Source of the DNA: Paeniglutamicibacter terrestris
GTDB lineage: Bacteria > Actinomycetota > Actinomycetes > Actinomycetales > Micrococcaceae
Assembly (NCBI RefSeq): GCF_012271785.1
Contig: NZ_JAAWVT010000007.1
Coordinates: 180,123-244,122 of the forward strand
Reading direction: 5' to 3'
Length of the DNA stretch: 64,000 bases
Both the position numbers and the translations under genes were made by a program. The notes under the pieces were generated by a model. It ran no database searches. It saw only the letters and a program-made list of their open reading frames with translations, and was not told the DNA's origin. Of the stretch, positions 15,859-26,600 are shown one piece after another. Every line of letters starts with the position of its first letter. Position 1 is the stretch's first letter.

Positions 15859-16905
15859 CTACGTCTTCGGAACCCAGCCCAACAACGGCCCCAGGGTGGT
15901 AGCGATGTCAGTGAGGATTTGGACGTAGTCCTCATGATCGAAGCTAAAGGGAAGTGCGAACGCTACCTCGTCGACTTCTTGGAAACCGAGGTGGGCCTGG
16001 AGCTGCTCGGCGATCTGCGCACTGGTTCCAATCAGGTCCGGGGCAAAGAGCATCGACTTGGGCCCCTGCGGAGCACGAGTGCGCGGCAAGCGTTCGTCCA
16101 CATAACGCTGGTACTTCTCACGTTGAGATCTGCTCGCCGAATCCGTGGGGATGACCACTAGCCCCTGGGACACCCGTGCCTGGCCGCTCGCCGTGAGCGA
16201 TACCGCCGCAGCCTCGCGGTAGGCCCGGATTTGCGCTTGCTGGATTGCGGCGAATGAGGGTTCCTGCCCGGGTTCCGGAAAGATCACGCTACTGGTGAGC
16301 AGGTTAAAGCCGCTCTCCCCCGCCCACCGAGCCGAGCGCATACTTGCCGCCCCATACCAAAGTCGTTCACGCAGCCCAGCAGAATAAGGTTCAACGCGGC
16401 GTGAGAACTCCTCAACCACTCCGTGTTTACCCTCAAACTCACGCACTGGCTCACCGGCAATCATTCGGGCGAGCCGTTCCACCCGGGAATAACCGAAATC
16501 CTCCGACTGCGCCGTGTCTGGATAGAGCTCACCTTTAACCGTGTCAAAGTTCATCGGCACTCCCACGCTCAGGCCCGGATTGATGCGCCCGCCGGAGAGT
16601 AGATCAACCGTCGCGAGGTCCTCGGCCAAACGTAACGGATTCTCCCATCCCATCGGGGTGACGGCCGTTCCAAGTTCGATGCGTGAGGTCCGTTGACTGG
16701 CAGCTGCCATGACGGCGATCGGTGATGAGATGCCGAATTGCAGATGCCGGTGGCGCAGCCAGGCGCTATCAAATCCCAGATGTTCGCCCAACTCGATGAT
16801 TGACAGGGTGGATTCATGGCCCGGTGCAGGGTTCTGCGGATCAAAGAGACCGATGGTGAGGAATCCCAAGCGACGCAGCGGGCGTGGCGATGTGGGCATA
16901 GGCAT
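15859..16905 (-). CDS. LLM-class (luciferase-like) flavin-dependent oxidoreductase
   Basis: A 348-residue member of the bacterial luciferase-like monooxygenase superfamily. Visible marks are GFLTIGLFD near the start, SAWLRHRHL, RIELGTAVTPMGWENPLRLAE and LLSGGRINPGLSVG, the usual flavin-binding barrel order. The substrate is unknown. A GAAGGGG site precedes the ATG. It converges with the two-domain VOC gene and is divergent from the NRPS region. Confidence 0.88.
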   Translation of the reverse strand: MPMPTSPRPLRRLGFLTIGLFDPQNPAPGHESTLSIIELGEHLGFDSAWLRHRHLQFGISSPIAVMAAASQRTSRIELGTAVTPMGWENPLRLAEDLATVDLLSGGRINPGLSVGVPMNFDTVKGELYPDTAQSEDFGYSRVERLARMIAGEPVREFEGKHGVVEEFSRRVEPYSAGLRERLWYGAASMRSARWAGESGFNLLTSSVIFPEPGQEPSFAAIQQAQIRAYREAAAVSLTASGQARVSQGLVVIPTDSASRSQREKYQRYVDERLPRTRAPQGPKSMLFAPDLIGTSAQIAEQLQAHLGFQEVDEVAFALPFSFDHEDYVQILTDIATTLGPLLGWVPKT

Positions 16906-17237
16906 AGGTCCCCTTCAAATTTGTGCGGTGCTTCACAGGCTACCAAGGCGTTGGGCGCAGAGGCTGTGCCCGCGCATGATCCGCGCCTTAGTCCTTAATA
17001 TGGGTGGCTTACTCGTCCTGATTTGAGCGTTGGTACAAGGCCCTGATCTGGCTCTTCTCCCACGTGTGGCGGGCACCACTGAGATCCCGCAGTGCCGTGA
17101 CTGTGATCCAAGATCCACCGAACCCACCCTAGGCATACCCATCCAAAGCGGCTGTGGCTCCGAATGACTCATGTTGCTGCCCTGCGCTTCATCGCTTGGC
17201 GGCCCGGAAACGTGACGACAATACTAGGAGATAAACC
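16906..17237. other. Intergenic region upstream of the NRPS locus
   Basis: About 330 bp between divergent genes with no convincing ORF. I looked for an iron-regulator (DmdR/IdeR type) palindrome resembling TTAGGTTAGGCTAACCTAA and saw none. The AGGAGATAA ribosome-binding site of the next gene is at the right end. Confidence 0.4.
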
Positions 17238-17507
17238 ATGCAGAAGTCAGTGATGCACCTCGCCAAAATCGCCGCCGTGACGGCCGTCGCGCTCAGCGGA
17301 TTCGCGGTGACCGCGGCCCCAGCCACTGCCGCAGCGCCAGCCCCTGTGGCTGCAAGTCATACCGGATCCCCAGCATCCACCTCACTTCTTGGCGGAAACT
17401 TCCTGAACGGTTCCCTCATTTCGGCTCCACTGGTCAACGGTCCGCTGATCAACGGACCACTGGTCTCTATCCCCTTCGGACCGGTACAGCTCGGTCAGTT
17501 CCAGTAG
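17238..17507 (+). CDS. Small secreted NGPL-repeat protein upstream of the NRPS
   Basis: An 89-residue protein with a strong ribosome-binding site (AGGAG, 9 nt before the ATG) and a Sec signal peptide (cleavage expected near ATAAAPAPVAA). The mature part of about 50 residues is built of short hydrophobic repeats: FLNGSLI, LVNGPLI, INGPLV. It has no Cys and few charged residues. It lies 143 bp upstream of the NRPS start on the same strand and may share its promoter. No family is recognised. A structural, cell-surface or peptide-partner role is possible, but there is no direct evidence. Confidence 0.7.
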   Translation: MQKSVMHLAKIAAVTAVALSGFAVTAAPATAAAPAPVAASHTGSPASTSLLGGNFLNGSLISAPLVNGPLINGPLVSIPFGPVQLGQFQ

Positions 17508-17609
17508 CCAGGGCAACTCTCCTGCACTAGCCGCCCGGCACCGGAAACACCCGCTGGATCACTCCAGAATCGGGCCCGGCACTCTGCGCCGCGCGGCATT
17601 CATCCCCGT

Positions 17610-17628
17610 GCCCAGCTTCTGGCTGGGC
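17610..17628 (+). promoter_or_regulatory. Hairpin just upstream of the NRPS ribosome-binding site
   Basis: A 7-bp stem (17610-17616 with 17622-17628, loop TTCTG) ends 13 nt before the GAGAAGGA site of the NRPS. There is no U-tail, so it is not an obvious terminator. It could tune expression between the small secreted protein and the NRPS. Confidence 0.3.
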
Positions 17629-17650
17629 GTAGCTCTCCGTGAGAAGGACC

Positions 17651-20600
17651 ATGCCCCAGCACGCCTATTCCCAATTTTCAGTCCACACCGGATCACGTCG
17701 TGACCTGACGGCAGCACAACGGGGCATCTGGTACGCCCAGGAACTTGACCCCGAAAACCCGATGTACCAAATCGCCCAGTATGTCGAGATTCACGGCGAG
17801 CTGGATTCGGATGTACTGGCCGAGGCCGCGCAGGCGGCCGTTGCGCAAACGGACGCCCTGAATGTGCGATTCGCCGAGGACGACGATGGCCCGCACCAGA
17901 TCCTGCATCCATCGCGCGTACAGCTTAACCTCACAGATCTGCGGGACTCCCAGCAGGCCACAAACGGCCGATCCCATGAAGGCGGAGCACTGGAGCGTGC
18001 CCGTGTGTTGATGGATGAGGACCTGGCCACGCCACGCACCATGGCCAGCGACGAGTTGCTCCGCTTGGAGCTCTTTCACATCGAAGACGCCCGGTACCTT
18101 TTTTATCAGCGCGTCCACCATGTGATGCTTGACGGTTATTCCGCGGTGCTGGTGCTGCGGCGCATTGCCGCGCTTTACCGCCAACTGCTGGCCTCCACGG
18201 CGGAGCAGTCTTCACCATCTGTGACCGAGCCAGAAAAGCTCACCCGGTTCCCCTCACTTGATGTGTTGCTCAGTGAGGAAACCACCTACCTCAATTCGCC
18301 TCATGCCGCTTCGGACCAGGCCTTCTGGGAGGATAGCTTGTCCCATCACGGGCCCGCGGTGGGACTAGCCGCACGCCCCACCGGCCAGGCCAACAGGCTG
18401 ATTCGGCTCTCTAAGCAGTTACCCGAAGACATCGTTGACAACCTAAGAAACGGCGCATCAACGGCCCCGGCGACGATCCTCGCCTCCGTGGCGATCTACC
18501 TGCACAAGATGACCGCCGAGCGAGATATTGGACTGTCACTACCTGTTACTGCCCGCCGGGGCGCTCTTGCCAAATCGGTGCCGTCCATGATGTCCAACGT
18601 TGTTCCGGTACGCATGAAAGTGTCCCCGGAGGCCACGGTGCAAAATACCGTCGCCAATGCCGCGGCCGCGTTGCGCAATTCCCTGATCCACCAGCAGTTC
18701 CGGCTGGAAAGTCTCCACTCCCGCACGTCCTACAGCGGACCATCGGTCAATATCCTGCCAGTGATTGAAAAGATCGCCTTTGGATCCGCGAGCGGCTCCA
18801 TGAACATTCTCTCCACGGGGCCCATCGACGATCTGTCAATTGTCATCCATGGGCTGCAGCCGAGCACCGACACCCCCGGCTCGGACACCGGGATCATCAC
18901 CATGCAGTTTGAGGCCAACGCAGAGCTGTACAGTCGCGATGCCGTTGAGGACCACTTACAGCGCCTGCTCGACCTGCTCAGGAAAATCACGGCGTCCCCG
19001 GAGTCAACGATTGCGGCGCTGACGCTCACCACGCCCGCAGAGGAACAAGAGCTGTTGGAATTGGGCGGTGCGACACTCCTGAACCTGCCGGCACACACCG
19101 TCGCGGAGGAATTTGAAGCCCACGCCGCGGCCACGCCGTCGGCGCGCGCACTTGTGGCCGCCGACGGTGAACTGACCTTTTCCGAACTTGACCGCAGGTC
19201 CAACCAGTTGGCCCACTACCTGCGCAGCAGGGGTGCTCGCGCCGGCACCTCGATTGCCGTGCGCTTGGGACGACACACACGGCTAGCCGTGGCGATCTTG
19301 GGGATTCTCAAATCCGGAGCCGCGTACGTCCCCATCGATCCGGAGTACCCCAGCGGTCGGGTAGAAGGCATGCTCGAAGATGCCAACCCGTTGTTGTTGC
19401 TCACCAGCAGTCAGTTCACCGAACCGCATACCACGCACCAGATGACCAGCCCCGTTCCCGAAGTCCTGCTCGACGCCGAGCTCCTGGCGGCAACTCTCGA
19501 CGAATTTCCCGTCGTCCGGCCGGAAATATCTGCCGCGGGCCAACACGATCTGGCCTACATCATCTTCACCTCGGGCTCCACCGGGCGGCCCAAGGCGGTC
19601 GGAGTTGAACACCGGGCACTGCTGAACCTCTATATTGCCCACCGCGAAGATATCTTCCGCCCTGCCGAAGCGCGACTGGGCCGCACCTTGAAGGTCGCCC
19701 ACACGGCGGGCCTGTCCTTTGATGCGTCGTGGGATCCGATCCTGTGGCTTCTGGCCGGGCATGAACTGCACCTGGTAGATGACCTCACCAGGAGGGACCC
19801 CCAAGCGCTGGCTCAGTACCTGAGCGAACAACGGATCGACAGCATCGAGACGACCCCCTCCTTCGCCAAGGTGCTCATTGCCGAAGGGCTCTTCGAGGGT
19901 GCCATTCACCCCTCGGTTGTGGCCCTGGGTGGCGAAGCCGTCGACCCCTCACTGTGGGGAATTTTGGCTCAGATCGAGGGACTCACGGCCTACAACTTCT
20001 ACGGTCCGACCGAAACCACCGTGGACAGCATGACGGCGATCATGGAGCCCGGAAGCGCCCCACATTTGGGTTCTTCGGTGGCCAACAGCCGCCATTACAT
20101 CCTCGACTCGGGCCTGAACCCGGTGCCGGGAAACGCCATCGGCGAGCTCTACGTGGCCGGGCATAATGTGGCGCGCGGCTACCTTGACCAGCCCCAGCTC
20201 AGCTCCGAGAGATTCATTGCCGATCCTTTTGCTTCGGATGGTTCGCGCATGTACCGCACTGGCGACGTGGTCCGCCGACGCGATGATGCGGCGGTTGAAT
20301 TTCTGGGTCGCGTTGACCAGCAAGTCAAAATCCGGGGCTTCAGAATTGAACTCTCGGAAATTGAGGAAGTACTGCGCGGTGCGCCAGGGGTGGTCCATGC
20401 AGCCGTCGTGGTGAACAAGAATCGGGCTGGATTCGACCGGCTGCTGGCCTACGTCACCAGTGATGAGGATGTGGACACCAGCGCAGTGCGCGAAGCCACC
20501 CGCCGGCTTCTCCCGGACTACATGGTGCCCTCCGCGATCGTCCAAGTACCGCTGATCCCGCTGACCCCAAACGGAAAACTGGACACCAAGGCGCTGCCTG

Positions 20601-23600
20601 AACCCGAAAGCGTCAGCACGTCGGCAGCTCCCAGGAACGAAGCCGAACGCGTGGTGGCCACGGCGTTCGAAGAGGTGTTGGGGATCGATGACGTCGGACG
20701 AGATGACGACTTCTTTGAGCTCGGTGGACACTCGCTGCTTGCCACGCGCATGGTGGCGGTGCTGCGTTCCATGCACGGTGCCGCCCCGACACTACGCACC
20801 GTCTTTGAATTTCCCACCGTTGCCGGCATCGCCCAGTCGCTGGGCGCGCCCACGGCTGAATCCCATCCGTTGCGGCGCCACCTGCGCCCCACGCCGCTGC
20901 CTCTTTCTTACGCTCAGCGCCGACTCTGGTTCCTCAACCGCTTCGACACCGCATCCGGGGCCTACAACATTCCCATCGTGCTTCGACTTTCCGGCCAGCT
21001 GGACGTCGCCGCCCTCGCACTGGCGATCAACGACGTCGTGGCCCGGCATGAAAGCCTACGCACCGTATTCCCCGTTGACGCTGGTGAACCAGCACAACTC
21101 ATTCTCGGCGCAGATAGCGCCAAGGTGCCACTTGCCGCCGTGCAGACCACCAGCGCGAACCTGCAGAAAGTTCTTCACGCCGAATCCGCACGCGGCTTCG
21201 ACGTCACCGCCGAGCTTCCGCTACGCGCCGCACTGCTTCAGCTGGACGCGCGGAACCACGTGCTGCTGCTGACCCTGCATCACATCGCCGCCGACGGCTG
21301 GTCGCTGGCTCCGCTGGCGCGCGACTTATCCACTGCCTACACCGCGCGCACCGAACGCACAGCACCGCAATTCACCGAATTGCCCGTGCAATACGCCGAC
21401 TACACGCTCTGGCAGCGAGAGGAATTGGGCAGTGAGGAAGACGAAAAGAGCCCGATTTCTCGGCAGCTCGCCTTCTGGAAGAACGAGCTGGAGGGTTCAG
21501 CTGAGGAACTTGCCCTCCCGTTCGATCACGCCCGCGGAAAACGCCCCGGCTCCTGGGGCCCGGCAACTGTGCCGGTACGGATCAGCCCCACGACCCACGA
21601 AAGCCTCGCGGCGCTGGCCAGGGCACATAACGCCAGCCTGTTCATGGTGCTCCAAGCAGCATTCGCGGCCTTGCTGAACAAGCTCGGGGCCGGAACAGAC
21701 ATTCCCATTGGCACCCCCGTGGCTGGCCGCCCGGACACGGCCCTGGACAACCTCGTCGGCTTCTTCGTTAATACCGTGGTGTTGCGCACCGATACCTCGA
21801 ATAATCCCACGGCCGGTGAATTGATTGACGCCGTGCGATTCACGAATTTACGGGCCTACGCCAACCAGGATGCGCCCTTCGAACGCGTCGTGGAAGAACT
21901 TAACCCCGTACGCTCGCAGAATCGACACCCGTTGTTCCAGGTCATGCTCACGCTGAGCAGCGGAGCACTGGAAGAGCTGAGCATGCCGGGCCTTAAGGCG
22001 GAAGCGGACCATACCGCAGAACCCGGCGGCGCAAAATTCGACCTGCTGCTCGACCTCGCCGAGCAGGGCCCCGGCGCCGGAATCAGCGGGTCCCTGGGTT
22101 TCGACGCGGCACTCTTTGACGCCGCCACCGCCACCCAGATCGCCGCCTTCTTCGAGCACGTAGTGGAACAGTTTGCTACCAACCCACGGACCCCGTTGTC
22201 CAGACTTGAGCTGATGACCCCGCAGGAAACCGCACTCGTCTTAGCCCAGGGGCACGGACCCGCGACGGAGAACGAAAACGCCACAGTACTGGACGAATTC
22301 GCTGCCACGGTGGCCCGAAATCCCACCCGTATTGCCGTCAGCGATGCGACAGGATGCCTCTCCTTTGCCGCCTTGGCCGAGGTGGTCGAGGAACTCGCCG
22401 CAGGACTCATCACCGCCGGGGTGAATCCCGGAGACCGGGTCGCCGTCGCGCTCCCCCGGACAAACGACGTGGCGTGTGCCGCCCTGGCAGTCCTAAGAGC
22501 CGGAGGCGTGTATGTTCCCGTGGACCTGGCCTACCCGAAGGAACGGATCGGGTTGATTCTGGATGACAGCGCTCCGAAATTGATCATCGCCGAGGGGAAT
22601 CTTGCCGAACTGCGGCTGGCCGGGCACGGCACATCGGCCCGGGCGGCCTTGTCCGCGGTGACACTGGGCCCACTGGATCCTGCCTACCTGATCTACACCT
22701 CCGGATCCACCGGTACCCCCAAGGGGGTGTGCGTCAACCATGGAGCCCTGGCCAACCTCTACGTCCAACATCGAACCACCATCTTTGCGCAGACATTCGG
22801 CAACGATGAGGCAGGGACCGCCTCCGTGGCGCATATTGCCGGGCTGGGCTTTGATGCCGCGTGGGATCCGATGTTGTGGCTCATCGCCGGTGCCACCATG
22901 CACATGGTCAGCGACGAGATCCGGACCAATGCGCAATTGCTGGTGGAATTTTGCGCCGTGAACGACATCACCGTTCTGGAAAGCACACCCTCATATGTCA
23001 GTGCGTTGCTACTGTCCGGTCTGTTGCAAACACCACGTCGCACGCCGCTGACGCTCGCCGTGGGTGGTGAAAGCGTATCCGAGCAACTCTGGCAGCAACT
23101 GGCAGAGCACGATGGGGTGGTGGCCTACAACTTTTACGGGCCCACCGAGTTCGCCGTTGATTCGGTACTCACCCGTATCAGCGGCAGCGTGCCGAACATC
23201 GGGCACACTATCAACAACGTCACCAGCTATGTCCTCGACGAATACCTCGCCGCAGTTCCTCCCGATGTCACCGGCGAGCTGTACTTGGCCGGTGCCGGAA
23301 TGGCAACCGGTTATGCCAATCGCACCGCCGAAACGGCCAGTCGATTCGTGGCCAACCCGCATGGCGATGGCTCACGCATGTACCGCACCGGTGATCTGGT
23401 GCGGTACCTCCCCGAGGGAGAACTGCAATTCGTGGCACGCGCCGATGACCAACTTAAGATCCGTGGCTTCAGGGTAGAACCGGGCGAGATTGAAAGCGTG
23501 ATCGCTGGCCACGAGAACGTGGACCGCGTCGCGGTGGTAGTTGAGAGCAGTGCGGCGGAGCGAATCATTGGATACTACGTGGGCACCGCAGCCCCCGAGG

Positions 23601-26600
23601 AATTGTTAAGCTTCGCCGCCCGCCGATTGCCCACCTACATGATGCCCGCCGTCCTCGTCGCGGTGGCCGAGATCCCGCTGACCTCGCACGGCAAGTTGGA
23701 CAAACGGGCACTTCCCGCACCGGCTGCTCCCGGCTCCGGATCCAAGGCGCCCCAAACCGTCCAGGAACTCAAGGTCTGTGCTGCCTTTGGCACCGTGCTG
23801 GGCGCCACCGAGGTGGGCCTAGATGATGACTTCTTTGAACTTGGCGGTCATTCGCTGTTGGCTGTCTCGCTCATAGCGGCGCTCCGCGAGGCCTTCGGCA
23901 GAGAACTGCCGCTGCGGGCGGTCTTCGAGTCCCCCACCCCGGCGGCATTGTTGGCCAAACTTGAAGTCATTGTGTCCGAGCATAGCGAGAACTCGCCAGC
24001 ACGTTCCGCTGGAACGTCGGTGCAGCAATGGGCCAAACAGCACAAGGATCATCAAGCGGGACGGATCCCGCTCTCCTACGCACAGTCACGGTTGTGGTTC
24101 CTCAACCAGCTTGACCCCGGGTCCGCCGACTACAACATTGCCTTGGCCGTGCGGCTCACCGGAGAGCTCAACGTGGAAGCCCTCGCGCAGGCCATCGACG
24201 ACTTGGTGGCCCGTCATGAGGTACTGCGAACCAGCTACCCCTCCCACCAGGAAACGGCCGAGCAACTGATCCATCATCCTGCCGATGCCACCGGCATGAT
24301 GACTCGCGCCAAGGCCACGTCCCCCGATCAAGTGCGGCGAATGCTCGCGCAAGCCGCAGCAACCGGCTTTGAGCTCTCGAGCGAACTGCCGCTGCGCGCC
24401 CTGCTGATCGAGGTTGATCACGATCAATGGGTGCTGCAGCTGGTCATCCACCACATCGCCAGCGACGGGGCCTCCCTGGCACCCCTGGCCAGAGACATCT
24501 CTACCGCCTATTCCGCCCGTTGCAGTGGAGCGAGCCCCATGCAGCGTGCACTGGGCCTTCAGTACAAAGACTTTGCCGTGTGGCAGCGCCAGCTGCTCGA
24601 AGCAGAGGATGAGAGCGCGGAACCGGTGCTGGAAGCCAAGCTGCGCAGCTGGAAGGAATCTCTTGCCGGCGCCCCGCCGGAGCTGGCATTGCCCGCCGAC
24701 GGTCCACGCGCGCCGGGGGCTCGTCAACCCGGCGGCCAGCAATCCTTCACCCTCGATCCGAGGACAACAGCCAGCCTCTCCCGGCTGGCCGGGGCACAAA
24801 GCGCCAGTCTCTTCATGGCCTTGCACGCTGCACTGGGCGGTTTCCTTGTGCGCAGTGGCGCCGGGACAGATCTGGTGATTGGTTCGCCTACGGCAGGGCG
24901 CTCCGATCCTGCCCTAGCCGAGCTCATCGGCTTCTTCGTCAATACCGTCCCGATACGGATGGACGCCTCCGCGAACCCCACCTTCCGTCAGCTACTGGAT
25001 GTCGCCCGACGAAGCGTGCTTAATGCCTTCGACCATGACGATGTTCCCTTTGAGCGTCTGGTCGAGACCATCAATCCGCCACGCGAACTGGGACGCCACC
25101 CGGTGTTCCAAACCATGCTGACCGTGGAAACCACGGACCGTGCCGAAGTCATACTTCCCGGAGTTCATGCCGTGGCCGAACCGGAGACCGGCACCGGGGA
25201 TGCGAAGTTTGATCTGTCCTTCACGTTCCGTGAATTTGGTTCAGGCCAACACCTGGCCGCCACGTTGGACTACAACGCGGCGATGTTCAGCGGGGTCGCG
25301 GTCAACACGCTGCTGCGTCGATTCGTAGCCTTTGTCCAATTGGCAGTGCAGGAGCCGGACCGCCCCCTATCGACCCTTGAGTTACTCTCACCGGAGGAAA
25401 TTGGTTCGCTGCTTGCCTCCACCACGGGAGCTCTCAGTGCTGGCACCACCCCGAACGTCTTGGAGGTCTTTGCCGACACTGTTGCTCGGCAGGGTGCCGA
25501 TACCGCAGCGGTGTGCGGTGCCGAATCGTTGTCGTTTGCTGAATTAGATCAGGCCGCATCGGAGGTGGCCAGTGCCTTGCATGCGGCCGGGATCAGGGCA
25601 GGAGACCTGGTTTCGGTGTACTTGCCCAGATCATTGGATACCATAGCGGCCACCTTGGGAGTGCTGAAGGCAGGCGCTGTCTATAATCCGATGGATACCG
25701 ACTACCCAGCAGAACGGCTGAGCGCGATCCTCGAGGATTCCGGGGCAGGCGCAGTCATCAGCACCAAAGGATTGGAACGGGAACTGGCCGGGCATCTGGC
25801 TTCGGCAAAAATGTCCCACACTCCGGTACTGAGTATGGAGGATCTAACGGGCACAGAAACAACGAAGCAACAGCAGCCCACGCACCCGGCGCCTGGCGGA
25901 GCGAGCCCCACCGGGCTGGCCTATGTCATGTTCACATCCGGCTCCACGGGCAGGCCCAAGGGCGTGGAGATCAGTCACGACGCCCTAGCCAACTTGCTTG
26001 CGTCACATCGTGGAAATCTGTTCCCCGACGACCGGGACCGCAATAAACAAGGACCCGTTCGTGTGGCACACAGCACGGGTGTCGGCTTCGATGCCTCCTG
26101 GGATCCGATGTTGTGGATGATCGACGGTCATGAACTACACATGATCACCGACGACGTCCGACTGGATCCACAGGCCCTAGCAGCGTACTTCGCCGATCAC
26201 GGCATCGGGGCGTGGGAGACCACTCCGGGCTATGTGCGACAGCTGTTGGCCGAACCGGATTTCACGGCGATGCTCGATGAACGTAAGCGCGCGGGACTGC
26301 CGGCTCTACGGCTCGCCCTGGGCGGAGAGGCATTCGACTCGGCCCTGTGGAGAGAGCTTTCCACTAACGATTCGGTGCGGGTCTGGAACCTCTATGGTCC
26401 CACCGAGGCCACGGTTGACTCCCTCATTGCCGAGGTGCCGCGCATCGCGGAGTCGGCCACGGCCAACGGATCTCCGATTCCGGTACTTGGTTCACCCACC
26501 CTGGACTCGAGGGTCTATGTCCTAGACGAACATCTTCAACATGTGCCAGCGGACATCCGCGGCGAACTCTATCTTTCCGGCCCGCAACTTGCCCGCGGGT

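Noticed and set aside
16906..17650. Iron-dependent regulator box for the NRPS
   Set aside because: No palindrome close to the DmdR/IdeR consensus was seen, so siderophore regulation is not supported here.
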